A stretch of DNA of 64,000 bases, taken from assembly GCA_002842855.1 (NCBI GenBank), contig PHEE01000022.1, forward strand, positions 1 to 64,000. The letters are read 5' to 3'. The notes under the pieces are model-generated. The model saw nothing but the letters and a program-made list of their open reading frames with translations, did not search any database and had not been told where the DNA came from. The position numbers and the translations under genes were made by a program. This DNA comes from Alphaproteobacteria bacterium HGW-Alphaproteobacteria-4. GTDB lineage: Bacteria; Pseudomonadota; Alphaproteobacteria; Rhodobacterales; Rhodobacteraceae. The first letter of the stretch is position 1; each line of letters opens with the position of its first letter. This document shows, piece after piece, positions 1 to 9,498 of the stretch.

Positions 1-1
1 G

Positions 2-964
2 ATCGAGGGCGACCCGTTCGCGCTGATCGAGGGCATGGTGATTGCGGGCCTCGCGGTAGGCGCCGATCGGGGCTTTGTCTATCTGCGCAGCGAATACCCC
101 GACGCCATCGCGGTGCTGACCCGCGCGGTTGATCTGGCGCGCGGCGAGGGGTTGCTCGGGCCTTCGGTGCTGGGTTCGGGGCGCGCCTTTGACATCGAAC
201 TTCGGATCGGCGCCGGGGCCTATGTCTGCGGCGAGGAAACCGCGCTTCTCAACAGCATCGAAGGCAAGCGTGGCACCGTGCGCGCCAAGCCGCCGCTGCC
301 CGCGATCAAGGGGCTTTGGGGCAGGCCGACGGTGGTGAACAACGTGCTCAGCCTTGCTACCGTGCCCGGCATCCTCGCCCAGGGCGCCGCGCACTACCGC
401 GACTTCGGCACCGGCCGCTCGCGCGGCACGATGCCGCTGCAACTGGCGGGCAACGTGCGCTTTGGCGGGCTCTGCGAGGTGCCGTTCGGGCTGACGCTGG
501 GCGAAATCGTCAACGACATTGGCGGTGCCACCGCCAGCGGCCGCCCGGTCAAGGCGGTGCAGGTGGGCGGCCCCCTGGGTGCCTGGTTCCCGCCCGCGCT
601 GTTTGACACCCCCTTTGGCTATGAGGAGTTCGCGGCGGCAGGCGGGCTGATCGGCCACGCTGGCCTCGTGGTGGTTGATGACAGCGCCGACATGCTTGCC
701 CTCGCCCGCTTCGCGATGGAGTTCTGCGCGATCGAATCCTGCGGCAAATGCACCCCCTGCCGGATCGGATCGGTGCGCGGGGTGGAAACCATCGACCGGA
801 TCGCGGCGGGCGATGCGGGCGCGGTGCCGCTGCTGCGCGATCTGTGCGAGACGATGCGGCTGGGGTCGCTCTGCGCGCTGGGCGGGTTTGCGCCCTATCC
901 GGTGCTAAGCGCGCTGAACCATTTTCCGCAAGATTTCGCCAAGGCAAGGGAGGCCGCCGAATGA
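2..964 (+). CDS. fdsB: NAD-dependent formate dehydrogenase, beta (flavin/NADH) subunit, 5' end missing
   Basis: This is the C-terminal part of a NuoF-like subunit; the frame is open from the first bases, so the true start lies outside the window. In soluble NAD-dependent formate dehydrogenases it binds FMN and NADH and passes electrons from the alpha subunit to NAD+. The FMN/NADH-binding stretch GAGAYVCGEETALLNSIEG is visible, as is the C-terminal 4Fe-4S motif ESCGKCTPCRIG. Its stop overlaps the fdsA start as ATGA, so the two are translationally coupled. A NuoF of complex I is excluded by the neighbours (molybdopterin alpha subunit, fdhD, fdsD). Confidence 0.93.
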   Translation: MEGDPFALIEGMVIAGLAVGADRGFVYLRSEYPDAIAVLTRAVDLARGEGLLGPSVLGSGRAFDIELRIGAGAYVCGEETALLNSIEGKRGTVRAKPPLPAIKGLWGRPTVVNNVLSLATVPGILAQGAAHYRDFGTGRSRGTMPLQLAGNVRFGGLCEVPFGLTLGEIVNDIGGATASGRPVKAVQVGGPLGAWFPPALFDTPFGYEEFAAAGGLIGHAGLVVVDDSADMLALARFAMEFCAIESCGKCTPCRIGSVRGVETIDRIAAGDAGAVPLLRDLCETMRLGSLCALGGFAPYPVLSALNHFPQDFAKAREAAE

Positions 965-3831
965 AAGACTTCATCCTGCCTGGCCGCGACATGGGCACCC
1001 CTGCGCGCAGCGGCGCCCCGGTCAGCCTGACGATTGACGGTTTTGCCATCACCGTGCCGTCCGGCACCTCGGTCATGCGCGCCGCCGCCGAGGCGGGGAT
1101 CCGCATTCCCAAACTCTGCGCCACCGACAGCCTTGAACCGATCGGCGCCTGCCGCCTTTGCGCGGTCGAAATCGAGGGCCAGCGCGGCACCCCCGCCTCC
1201 TGCACAACCCCCGTTGCGCCCGGCATGGTCGTGCACACCCAGACCGACACGCTGGCGCGGCTGCGGCGCGGGGTGATGGAACTGACGATTTCCGACCACC
1301 CGCTTGATTGCCTCACCTGTGCCGCCAACGGCGATTGCGAATTGCAGGACATGGCCGGGGCGGTGGGGCTGCGCGCGGTGCGCTTTGGCCCCGGCGCCAA
1401 CCATTTTGCCCAGCGCGCGGCCGAGGCGCCGAACCCCGAATGGCGGCCCAAGGATGCCTCGAACCCCTATTTCACCTATGACCCTGCCAAATGCATCGTC
1501 TGCATGCGCTGCGTGCGCGCCTGTGAAGAGGTGCAGGGCACCTTCGCGCTGACCATCGACGGGCGCGGCTTTGCATCCCGCGTGGTGGCGGGGCAAGACG
1601 TGCCCTTCATGGCCTCCGACTGTGTTTCCTGTGGCGCCTGCGTGCAGGCCTGCCCCACCGCCACCTTGCAGGAAAACTCGGTCATCGAGATCGGCACGCC
1701 CGAGCGCTCGATCATCACCACCTGCGCCTATTGCGGTGTCGGTTGCAGCTTCGAGGCGCAGATGCGCGGCGACACGCTGGTGCGCATGGTGCCATCGAAA
1801 GAGGGCAAGGCGAACCGTGGGCATTCCTGCGTCAAGGGCCGCTTTGCCTGGGGCTATGCGCAGCACCAGGACCGGATCCTGCGCCCGATGGTGCGCGAGG
1901 CCATTACCGATGCCTGGCGCGAAGTGAGCTGGGATGAGGCGATCGGCTTTGCCGCCGCCCGGCTGAAAGCGATCCGCGCTGAAAGCGGGCCCGATGCGCT
2001 GGGCGTCATCACCTCGTCGCGCTGCACCAATGAGGAAACCTTTCTGGTGCAGAAACTTGCCCGCGCGGTGTTTGGCACCAACAATACCGATACCTGCGCC
2101 CGCGTCTGCCATTCGCCCACCGGATACGGCCTCAAGCAAACCTTCGGCACCTCGGCGGGCACGCAGGATTTCGATTCGGTCGAGCAGGTCGATTGCGCCG
2201 TGGTCATCGGTGCCAACCCGACCGATGGGCACCCGGTCTTTGCCAGCCGGCTGCGGCGCAGGCTGCGGCAGGGGGCCAGCCTGATCGTGATCGACCCGCG
2301 CCGGATCGACCTCTTGGAAACCCCGCATATGGGCGAAGGGCTGCATCTGCCGCTGCGCCCCGGCACCAATGTGGCGGTGCTGACGGCGCTGGCGCATGTG
2401 ATCGTGACCGAGGGGCTTTACGATACGGCCTTCATCCGCGCCCGCTGTGATTGGGACGAGTTTGCCGATTACATGGAGTTCGCGGCCCGCCCGGAACATT
2501 CGCCCGAGGCGGTCGAGGTGCTTTCGGGGGTGCCCGCCGCGGCCATCCGCGCCGCCGCGCGCGCCTATGCCGCCGCGCCCAACGGCGCCATCTACTATGG
2601 GCTTGGCGTGACCGAGCACAGCCAGGGCTCGACCACGGTGATGGCGATTGCCAACCTTGCGATGATGACCGGCAACATCGGCCGCCCCGGCGTGGGGGTG
2701 AACCCGCTGCGCGGGCAGAACAATGTGCAGGGCAGTTGCGACATGGGGTCTTTTCCGCATGAATTGCCAGGCTACAGGCATGTTTCCGACCCCGCCGCGC
2801 GTGGGATATTCGAGTCGGCATGGGGGGTGACGCTCAGCCCCGAACCCGGCCTGCGCATCCCCAACATGCTTGATGCGGCGGTGGGCGGGCAGTTCCGGGC
2901 CATCTACATTCAGGGCGAAGACATCCTGCAATCGGACCCCGACACGCGCCACGTCGCGGCGGGGCTTGCGGCGATGGATTGCGTGATCGTGCACGACCTT
3001 TTCCTGAACGAGACCGCAGCCTTCGCGCATGTGTTCCTGCCCGGCTCGACCTTCCTCGAAAAGGACGGCACCTTCACCAATGCCGAGCGGCGCATCAACC
3101 GGGTGCGCCGGGTGATGGCACCGAAGAACGGCTTTGCCGACTGGCAGGTGACGCAGCTTCTGGCGAATGCGATGGGGGCGGGCTGGGCCTATACCCACCC
3201 GGCGCAAGTGATGGACGAAATCGCCGCCACCACACCGGGTTTTGCCGGGGTCAATTATGCCATGCTCGAAGAACGCGGCTCGGTGCAGTGGCCCTGTAAC
3301 GATGCGGCGCCCGATGGCAGCCCGATCATGCATGTCGATGGGTTCGTGCGGGGCAGGGGGCGGTTTATCCGAACCGAATACATCGCCACCGAAGAACGCA
3401 GCGGCCCGCGCTTTCCGCTGCTTTTGACCACCGGGCGGGTGCTTAGCCAATATAACGTCGGCGCCCAGACGCGGCGCACCGAAAACGTGGCCTGGCACGC
3501 CGAGGATGTGCTGGAGATTCATCCCCACGATGCTGAGGTGCGCGGCGTCAAGCATGGCGATTTCGTGCGCCTGACCTCACGCGCGGGCGAAACAAGCCTG
3601 CGCGCCGAGGTGACCGAGCGGGTGGCGCCGGGGGTTGTCTATACGACATTCCACCACCCCGGCACGCAGGCCAATGTGGTGACCACCGACAATTCCGACT
3701 GGGCCACCAACTGCCCGGAATACAAGGTTACCGCGGTGCAGGTGTCGGCCTCGAACGGCCCGTCGGAATGGCAAACCGACTATGCCACACTTGTCGCAGC
3801 CTCGCGCCGCATTGCCCCGGCGGCGGAATGA
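961..3831 (+). CDS. fdsA: NAD-dependent formate dehydrogenase, alpha (molybdenum) subunit
   Basis: Catalytic subunit of about 956 residues that oxidises formate to CO2 at a bis-MGD molybdenum centre. Visible in order: an N-terminal 2Fe-2S domain (Cys53, 64, 67, 81), the CAANGDC region around residue 120, two ferredoxin-type clusters (CIVCMRC near 179, CVSCGAC near 221), the CAYCGVGC cluster motif near 254, and the molybdopterin domains with the likely Mo-ligand Cys in DTCARVC near residue 380. The ATG at 961 is chosen because it overlaps the fdsB stop and gives the expected N-terminus. The open frame extends upstream but only inside fdsB. The gene ends in an ATGA overlap with fdhD. Confidence 0.95.
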   Translation: MKDFILPGRDMGTPARSGAPVSLTIDGFAITVPSGTSVMRAAAEAGIRIPKLCATDSLEPIGACRLCAVEIEGQRGTPASCTTPVAPGMVVHTQTDTLARLRRGVMELTISDHPLDCLTCAANGDCELQDMAGAVGLRAVRFGPGANHFAQRAAEAPNPEWRPKDASNPYFTYDPAKCIVCMRCVRACEEVQGTFALTIDGRGFASRVVAGQDVPFMASDCVSCGACVQACPTATLQENSVIEIGTPERSIITTCAYCGVGCSFEAQMRGDTLVRMVPSKEGKANRGHSCVKGRFAWGYAQHQDRILRPMVREAITDAWREVSWDEAIGFAAARLKAIRAESGPDALGVITSSRCTNEETFLVQKLARAVFGTNNTDTCARVCHSPTGYGLKQTFGTSAGTQDFDSVEQVDCAVVIGANPTDGHPVFASRLRRRLRQGASLIVIDPRRIDLLETPHMGEGLHLPLRPGTNVAVLTALAHVIVTEGLYDTAFIRARCDWDEFADYMEFAARPEHSPEAVEVLSGVPAAAIRAAARAYAAAPNGAIYYGLGVTEHSQGSTTVMAIANLAMMTGNIGRPGVGVNPLRGQNNVQGSCDMGSFPHELPGYRHVSDPAARGIFESAWGVTLSPEPGLRIPNMLDAAVGGQFRAIYIQGEDILQSDPDTRHVAAGLAAMDCVIVHDLFLNETAAFAHVFLPGSTFLEKDGTFTNAERRINRVRRVMAPKNGFADWQVTQLLANAMGAGWAYTHPAQVMDEIAATTPGFAGVNYAMLEERGSVQWPCNDAAPDGSPIMHVDGFVRGRGRFIRTEYIATEERSGPRFPLLLTTGRVLSQYNVGAQTRRTENVAWHAEDVLEIHPHDAEVRGVKHGDFVRLTSRAGETSLRAEVTERVAPGVVYTTFHHPGTQANVVTTDNSDWATNCPEYKVTAVQVSASNGPSEWQTDYATLVAASRRIAPAAE

Positions 3832-4646
3832 CCGCGCCCGCCACCGCATCGCGCCACAAGGCGCGGGTCTGGGCCGGGGGCTGGCAGGAGGCCGAAAGGC
3901 AGTTGCCCCAAGAGGTGCCGGTTGCGCTGGTATATGACGCCGCGACGCAGGCGGTGATGATGGCGACCCCGGCTGATCTTGCCGACTTAGTGCTGGGTTT
4001 TGCTTTGACTGAGGGGTTGATTGCCAGCCCCGCCGAGATGACCGCAACCGAAATCGTGCCGCAAACGCGTGGCATCGAGGCGCGCGCGTGGCTGGTGCCC
4101 GGGGCCTCGGCGCAACTGGCCCAGCGGCGGCGGGCGATGGCGGGGCCGGTCGGCTGCGGGCTTTGCGGTATCGACAGCATTGCCGAGGCGCTACGCCCGT
4201 TGCCACGCGCTGCCCTGACCGGCGGCCCGTATCTTGGACCCGGCGTCCCGGCGCAGGCGATGGCCGCACTTGCCGCCGCGCAGCCGCTGCACACACAAAC
4301 CCGCGCTACCCATGCGGCCGGTTTCTGGCTGCCCGGTGCTGGCCTTTTTGCCGCGCGTGAGGATGTTGGCCGCCACAACGCGCTCGACAAGCTTGCGGGC
4401 GCGCTGGCGCGGGCCGGGGTCGCGCCAGCGGCGGGCGTGCTGGTGATAACCTCGCGGCTTTCGGTTGACCTTGTGCAAAAGGCCGCGATGATCGGCGCGC
4501 GGGTGCTGATCGGGGCCGGCGCGCCCACGGCACTTGCCGTGAGCGAGGCCGAGGCGGCGGGCATTACCCTTGTTGCCCGCGTCCGGGGCGATGGCTATGA
4601 TATCTATTCCCACCCGCACCGTTTTACCGATGAGGCTCTGGCATGA
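3828..4646 (+). CDS. fdhD: formate dehydrogenase sulfurtransferase/accessory protein FdhD
   Basis: About 272 residues. FdhD transfers sulfur from a cysteine desulfurase to the molybdenum cofactor of formate dehydrogenases, which is required for activity. The diagnostic CGLC dicysteine sits near residues 109-112, and the later VGRHNALDKL and VDLVQKAA stretches are typical. The ATG at 3828 overlaps the fdsA stop; an upstream in-frame start would lie well inside fdsA. In Rhodobacter this gene (also called fdsC) stands between fdsA and fdsD as here, so it serves the adjacent enzyme. Confidence 0.94.
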   Translation: MTAPATASRHKARVWAGGWQEAERQLPQEVPVALVYDAATQAVMMATPADLADLVLGFALTEGLIASPAEMTATEIVPQTRGIEARAWLVPGASAQLAQRRRAMAGPVGCGLCGIDSIAEALRPLPRAALTGGPYLGPGVPAQAMAALAAAQPLHTQTRATHAAGFWLPGAGLFAAREDVGRHNALDKLAGALARAGVAPAAGVLVITSRLSVDLVQKAAMIGARVLIGAGAPTALAVSEAEAAGITLVARVRGDGYDIYSHPHRFTDEALA

Positions 4647-4873
4647 CCGACGACAAACTGGCACGCATGGCCAACCAGATTGCGGCCTTTTTCGTCACCC
4701 AGCCGGGCGTCGCGGCCGAAGGCGTTGCAAGCCATATCAATGACAACTGGTCGCCGCCGATGCGCGCGGCACTGCTGGCCCATATTGCGGCAGGCGGCGC
4801 AGGCCTGGCCCCGGCGGTCATCGAGGCGGCATCGCGGCTGCGACCGCCACCGCACAGCGCGGCCCAAACCTGA
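4643..4873 (+). CDS. fdsD: formate dehydrogenase delta subunit
   Basis: Small 76-residue protein, starting as an ATGA overlap with the fdhD stop. It has the family layout: an N-terminal KLARMANQIAAFF segment, then HINDNWSPPMRAALLAHI. FdsD is a small component of soluble Fds formate dehydrogenases thought to help assemble or stabilise the complex; it carries no cofactor motif. It closes the operon, and the next gene is on the opposite strand. Confidence 0.9.
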   Translation: MTDDKLARMANQIAAFFVTQPGVAAEGVASHINDNWSPPMRAALLAHIAAGGAGLAPAVIEAASRLRPPPHSAAQT

Positions 4874-4899
4874 CCAGCGCCCAAACCTGACAGGCGCGC

Positions 4900-5229
4900 C
4901 TACTTTTCGGCGTTGAGCTTTTCGATGTAGGCGCGCAGCTCTTCGGCCTCTTGGCGGGCATCGCGCAGACCGTCCATCGCGGCGCGCAGTTCGGCCTCGG
5001 TCTGGTGGTTCTGGTTGACCAACTCGGCCTCGCGCTGGTCGAGGTATTCCATCGCCTGATCGCGCATTTCCTCGGCCTCGTGCAGCGCCTGGGCCATTTG
5101 CTCCAGTTCGCCCATATCGGCTTTGGTCATCCGCGTCAGGCGATGCAGCACCCACGACGCGAACCAGCCAAGGCAGAACGCGGCAAACAGGATGATCGCG
5201 GTGGCGGTGATGAATTCTTCTCGGTTCAT
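4900..5229 (-). CDS. membrane-anchored coiled-coil protein, function unknown
   Basis: 109 residues: one N-terminal hydrophobic helix (about residues 9-28, ITATAIILFAAFCLGWFASW) followed by a long charged, Glu/Gln/Arg-rich helix with heptad character to the C-terminus. This predicts a single-pass protein with a soluble coiled coil. It is downstream of the large OmpA-family gene on the same strand with only about 20 bases between them, so the two are probably co-transcribed. I do not recognise a named family. Confidence 0.75.
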   Translation of the reverse strand: MNREEFITATAIILFAAFCLGWFASWVLHRLTRMTKADMGELEQMAQALHEAEEMRDQAMEYLDQREAELVNQNHQTEAELRAAMDGLRDARQEAEELRAYIEKLNAEK

Positions 5230-5250
5230 GGTCGGATCCTGCCGCGAGGT

Positions 5251-7161
5251 CTAAGGGGTGGGTTGCGTGGGGCGTGGTGCCGGGCGATCAGCGGTAATGT
5301 CAGGCCCCGTGACCTTGACCGGACCGGTTGCGGCGGTGGCTGCATCGCCGTCAAGCAGCAGGAACTCGATCCGGCGGTTGGCTTCGCGGCCCGCTTCGGT
5401 GCCGTTGTCGGCGATGGGCTGGGTTTCGCCAAACCCTTGCGAAACGATACTGCCGGTCAGCACCCGGCGCTGCTGCAACGCCACCACCACGGCCCGCGCG
5501 CGCCCCTGCGAAAGCCGCAGGTTCATGTCTTCGCTGCCCTGGCTGTCGGTATGGCCGCCAATCTGCATCGGTACCTCTTCGCAGTCGCGCACAATTGCGG
5601 CAAGCGCGTCGATGGTGGGGGCGGCGGCCGCCGTGATGACCGATGAGCCCGGCTCGAAGGTGATCTTGTTCTCGGTCAGAACGGCATTCAGCCGCGCCAC
5701 GCATTCTTCACCGCTCGGTCCTGCCGCGTCTGGCTCTGGCGGCGCGGTATAGTTCAGCGCCAGCTCAATGTTGGCGCCCTCGCCCAGCCGTGACACGAAC
5801 AGCCGCGAGATCGTGTCAGACGCCAGCGCATCCTGGGTTTCGCCGCTCAGGCGGATCACATCGGCGCGCACCTGCACGTTGCCAGCGTCAAGCATGCCCA
5901 GGGCTTCGATCGAAGTCAGCACCCGCGCGGTCCAGCCCCCGGGCAGATCGGGGTAGATCCGCGTGGCAAGGTACACCGCGTCTTGCCCGAACTCGGCAGC
6001 GGCAAGGGCGTGCAACGCGTCGCGCGCGCGCGCATCTGGCACCCGCCCACGCAACTGTACCGCACCATCGGCGCTGAGCGTGGCGAAAAACTCGGGTGGC
6101 TCGACCGCAGTCGCAACGCCGTTCGCAAGTTTTTCCGGCAGCTCGGCGTGCAACGAGAATACCGCCGGAAGGTTCGATTCCAGCTCGCCCACGACACGGT
6201 CGAAATCTGCCTGGCTGACATTTTCGGCAGCGATCAGCGCGATGTCGGCATCTGAAAAGGTGATCGAGCCGCCACCAATACCCGCCAACGCCCCCAGCCC
6301 CATCTCGACCGCTTCGGCCCAGTTCGGCGAGGGCACACCCATGCCCAGGGTGCAGCCAAGCGCGCCGGTGGCGCCGGCCCTGCGCGCGGCTTGCAGAATG
6401 CGCGCCTGCGCGCGCTCGGTATCGGCCGAACAGGCGTCAAATCGCGCGCCCTCGGCGTCGATCAGAAAGCGCAATGTGAAGGGCGTAATCACCGGGCGCG
6501 GCGCCGAAATGTCCAGCTCAAGGCGCAGCGAGGCGGGGGTGCGGCGGCGCAGGTCGGTTTCGATCCGGCCTTTTTCGCTCGCACTGTCGGCAATGGCGGT
6601 AATCGCGACCCTGTTTGCCGAGACCGAAATCTTTGATCGCGGCAATGCCTTCAGCGCCGAGATGCCAAAGTTCAGCGCGCGCGCCCAGCCATCCGGTTCG
6701 CGGTAGTCGGCACTTTCGAGCATGTCGGTCACCTGCCCGCCACCTGCACTTGCGCCAAGTTCAGCAACAAGTCGCTCGCGATCGGTCGCGGCGGGCACCA
6801 GACCGATCAGCGAAATGCCGTCATCATTGCGCAGCATCTCCAGCGAAAACGCAGGGGGGGCAACGGCGGTGGGCCGGGCCACATCGGACTGATCGACGAT
6901 TCGGCTGGAATCGACCACTTCGCCCAGCAACGAAAGCACCCGGAACCGATGCGCTTCTGAGGGGGCAGTGCCTGCAAGCCGCAACTGCAACCCGTCAGCG
7001 CTGATTTCGGCCCAATCGTGCCCGCCAATGTCGAGTTGCAGCTGCGCCGCCTTGCGCGTTCCCATTTCGATCATGGTCGCAGCCGTGCCCGCAGCAACAG
7101 CGGCCAGCGCGAACGCCAGCACGAATGCCAGCGCGGTCAGAATTGTCGGGCCGTGGCGCAT
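5251..7161 (-). CDS. large OmpA-family protein with duplicated N-terminal domain
   Basis: 636 residues. An N-terminal membrane or signal segment (residues about 8-30) is followed by a BON-like region and two similar blocks of about 130 residues. Each block begins with DG..L.G.VP, continues with GW...L..I.AL and ends ..L.Y..P. The C-terminus is an OmpA peptidoglycan-binding domain with GGHTDSQGS, LRLSQGRARAVVVAL and GREANRRIEF. A proline-rich tail of about 30 residues closes it. The likely role is an envelope protein linking to peptidoglycan; the duplicated middle is of unknown function. Family resemblance (OmpA plus BON, as in ArfA) is from memory. Confidence 0.82.
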   Translation of the reverse strand: MRHGPTILTALAFVLAFALAAVAAGTAATMIEMGTRKAAQLQLDIGGHDWAEISADGLQLRLAGTAPSEAHRFRVLSLLGEVVDSSRIVDQSDVARPTAVAPPAFSLEMLRNDDGISLIGLVPAATDRERLVAELGASAGGGQVTDMLESADYREPDGWARALNFGISALKALPRSKISVSANRVAITAIADSASEKGRIETDLRRRTPASLRLELDISAPRPVITPFTLRFLIDAEGARFDACSADTERAQARILQAARRAGATGALGCTLGMGVPSPNWAEAVEMGLGALAGIGGGSITFSDADIALIAAENVSQADFDRVVGELESNLPAVFSLHAELPEKLANGVATAVEPPEFFATLSADGAVQLRGRVPDARARDALHALAAAEFGQDAVYLATRIYPDLPGGWTARVLTSIEALGMLDAGNVQVRADVIRLSGETQDALASDTISRLFVSRLGEGANIELALNYTAPPEPDAAGPSGEECVARLNAVLTENKITFEPGSSVITAAAAPTIDALAAIVRDCEEVPMQIGGHTDSQGSEDMNLRLSQGRARAVVVALQQRRVLTGSIVSQGFGETQPIADNGTEAGREANRRIEFLLLDGDAATAATGPVKVTGPDITADRPAPRPTQPTP

Positions 7162-7223
7162 GCGGCGGGTGCCTTTGCTCGTTGCTCTTGGCCCTGCTTA
7201 GGCGGGCGGTGGCGTGCAATCAA

Positions 7224-8186
7224 TCACACCAGTGCGGCAGCGGCAAGAAACAGCGCAGCGATCAGCCCGGTTTCGCGGTTGGCACGAAACAGCCGAAGGC
7301 AAATCTCGGGTTGGTCGATGTCAAGCCGTTGCATTTGCCAAAGCATGTGCCAGCCAAGACCCCAGGGTGCCACCAGCGCCAGCCCCAGCTTGAGCGGCGG
7401 CGCGTCGGGCAGAAGCGCAAGCAACACTGCCACCGTCATCAAGGTGACCGCCGCCATCAGGAACAGGCCGAGCCAGCGGCCGGTGCGCGCGCCAAACAGC
7501 CGCGCGGTGGATTTGACGCCGATCAGCGCGTCATCCTCTTTGTCCTGATGCGCATAGATCGTGTCGTAAAAGAGTGTCCACGCGATGCCCGAAAGGTAGA
7601 GCAGAACCGGGGGCGCCGACAGGCTGCCGGTATGCGCCACCCAAGCAAGCAGCGCCCCCCAGTTGAAGGCGAGCCCAAGAAACACCTGCGGCCACCATGT
7701 GAACCGCTTGGCAAAGGGGTAAACCACTACCGGCACGAGGCTTGCGAGGCCCATCACGATCGCCGCCCCGTTGAAGGTAAAAAGCAGCATCGCACCAATT
7801 GCCGTCTGCGCCGCCATCCAGACCAGCGCACCGCGCACCGAGACCTGCCCCGAGGGGATGGGCCGCAAGCGGGTGCGCGCCACCGCGCCGTCGATATGGC
7901 GGTCGGTAATGTCGTTCCAGGTGCAGCCGGCGCCGCGCATTACCGCAGCGCCCAAGGTGCATGCGGCGACGATCCAGAGGTCGAAAAGCCGTGGCGCATT
8001 GGCAGCCGCCGCCAAGGCCACGCCCCAAAAGCACGGCAGCAGCAGCAGCCAGGTGCCGATCGGCCGATCGGCGCGCGACAGCCGCAGATAGGGGCGGATT
8101 GGCGCCGGGGCGAAACGGTCAACCCAGTTGCCGGGCGGCGCATCGGCCACGCGGCCCGGCTCTGGCAATTCGCTGTCGGCTCTCAT
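7224..8186 (-). CDS. ubiA: 4-hydroxybenzoate polyprenyltransferase
   Basis: 320-residue integral membrane prenyltransferase that attaches the polyprenyl tail to 4-hydroxybenzoate in ubiquinone synthesis. Both aspartate-rich motifs are present: NDITDRHID (first, binds Mg-diphosphate) and DKEDDALIGVKST (second), along with many hydrophobic helices. It is divergent from rsmE, whose start lies only about 12 bases away, so the two promoters must overlap the neighbouring coding regions. Confidence 0.94.
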   Translation of the reverse strand: MRADSELPEPGRVADAPPGNWVDRFAPAPIRPYLRLSRADRPIGTWLLLLPCFWGVALAAAANAPRLFDLWIVAACTLGAAVMRGAGCTWNDITDRHIDGAVARTRLRPIPSGQVSVRGALVWMAAQTAIGAMLLFTFNGAAIVMGLASLVPVVVYPFAKRFTWWPQVFLGLAFNWGALLAWVAHTGSLSAPPVLLYLSGIAWTLFYDTIYAHQDKEDDALIGVKSTARLFGARTGRWLGLFLMAAVTLMTVAVLLALLPDAPPLKLGLALVAPWGLGWHMLWQMQRLDIDQPEICLRLFRANRETGLIAALFLAAAALV

Positions 8187-8198
8187 AGGTTCGGCCTC

Positions 8199-8924
8199 AT
8201 GGCACAGGCAAAGATCAGGCTCTATCTAGATCACCCGCTGGCGGCGGGGCAACCGCTTCTCCTGTCCCAGGCGCAGGCGCATTACCTGTTCGCGGTGATG
8301 CGGCTGGCGGCGGGCGCGCAAGTGCTGGCGTTCAACGGGCGCCAGGGCGAGTGGTTGGCCGAGGTGGTGCAGGTGTCCAAACGTGGCGGCACCCTGCGCG
8401 CGCTGGCGCAAACCGCGCCGCAGCGCGCCCCGCCCGACCTGTGGCTGATGTTCGCGCCGATCAAGAAAGCGCGCACCGATTTCATCGTGGAAAAGGCAGC
8501 CGAACTTGGCGCCGCGCGGATCTTGCCGGTGCAGACCGATTTCACCAATGCAGAACGCATCCGCCAGGACCGCCTGCAAGCGCATGCAATTGAGGCCGCC
8601 GAGCAATGTGGCGGCACCTTCGTGCCCGAGGTGGCCGACCTTGCGCCGCTGGCGCGCAGCCTCGACGGGTGGAACCCCGCGCGGCAGATTCTGTGGGCCG
8701 ACGAAAGCCGCCTTGGCGCCGCAGCCACCCTTGCGGGCCTCGCCGCCGGCCCATGGGCGGTGCTGATCGGACCAGAGGGCGGTTTTTCGGCGCCCGAGCG
8801 CATCCGCCTTGGCGCCTTGCCCTTTGTTACCCCGGTCAGCCTCGGCCCGCGCATATTGCGTGCCGATACGGCGGCGGTTGCGGCGCTTACGCTGTGGCAG
8901 GCCTCGCTGGGGGATTGGCGATGA
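8199..8924 (+). CDS. rsmE: 16S rRNA (uracil-1498-N3)-methyltransferase
   Basis: About 241 residues. It methylates U1498 of 16S rRNA using S-adenosylmethionine. The SPOUT-type motif GPEGGFSAPERIRL and the knot motif LGPRILRADTAAVAALTL are clear near the C-terminus, and the N-terminal RNA-binding part begins RLYLDHPL. The ATG at 8199 is chosen because it gives the normal family N-terminus; the frame is open far upstream but only through antisense of ubiA. The stop overlaps the next gene as ATGA. Confidence 0.93.
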   Translation: MAQAKIRLYLDHPLAAGQPLLLSQAQAHYLFAVMRLAAGAQVLAFNGRQGEWLAEVVQVSKRGGTLRALAQTAPQRAPPDLWLMFAPIKKARTDFIVEKAAELGAARILPVQTDFTNAERIRQDRLQAHAIEAAEQCGGTFVPEVADLAPLARSLDGWNPARQILWADESRLGAAATLAGLAAGPWAVLIGPEGGFSAPERIRLGALPFVTPVSLGPRILRADTAAVAALTLWQASLGDWR

Positions 8925-9439
8925 GCCTTTTGCGCCCCGAAGCGCTGGCACGGCTGGCCCATTGGCGAGAGGCGGCGGCGGCGGGGCTGTTGCTTGCGGT
9001 CGGGCTGTGGATCGCTTCGGGCGGTGGCTATGTGCTGTTGCCGCTTGGTGCGCTGCTTGCGGTCCTCGGCGCGGGCTGGATGGTGATCGCGCTGCGGCGG
9101 ATGCGCTTTGCGCGGCCCGCCACGCTGCCCGGCTGGATTGAAATCGACGAGGGGCAGCTGGGGTATTACGGCCCCGGTATCGGCGGTTTCGTGGCGCTGC
9201 GCGACATTTCCGAGATCCGGCTGCTGGTGCTGCGGGGGGTTCCGCACTGGCGGCTCAAGCAAGGCGATGGGCAGGCGCTGCTGATACCGCTGGCGGCCAA
9301 GGGCGCCGAACAGCTTTACGATGCTTTTGCCGCGCTTCCCGGCATAGATATGGCGCGGCTATCGGCCGCAGCCGGGGCCAGTGTTTCCGCACAGCCTTCT
9401 GTGCAAACCCTGTGGCAAAGGCCCCGCATGCGGGGTTGA
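8921..9439 (+). CDS. small two-helix membrane protein, function unknown
   Basis: 172 residues, starting in an ATGA overlap with rsmE. Two hydrophobic helices occupy about residues 21-53, followed by a soluble domain with alternating strands (WIEIDEGQLGYYGPGIGGF). This layout resembles membrane-anchored PH-like proteins but I cannot assign a family. It lies between rsmE and gshA; a hairpin overlaps its stop codon. Confidence 0.72.
   Translation: MSLLRPEALARLAHWREAAAAGLLLAVGLWIASGGGYVLLPLGALLAVLGAGWMVIALRRMRFARPATLPGWIEIDEGQLGYYGPGIGGFVALRDISEIRLLVLRGVPHWRLKQGDGQALLIPLAAKGAEQLYDAFAALPGIDMARLSAAAGASVSAQPSVQTLWQRPRMRG
9422..9435 (+). terminator. palindrome overlapping a stop codon, possible terminator
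   Basis: CCCCGCATGCGGGG is a perfect 14-base palindrome that can fold as a 5-bp stem with a CATG loop, flanked by AAGG and TT. It ends just before the stop codon at 9437. There is no clear U-run, so termination is only a possibility. Confidence 0.3.
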
Positions 9440-9498
9440 CTTGGCCGCGGCCGAGCGCCACCTACTCTGCCTGAAACCAGAACCCCGGAGCCGCCTCG

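Noticed and set aside
895-3555. Very long open frame antisense to fdsA
   Set aside because: It lies entirely opposite a clear enzyme gene. High GC makes long antisense frames common, and its translation has no recognisable motif and many His/Gly/Arg runs.
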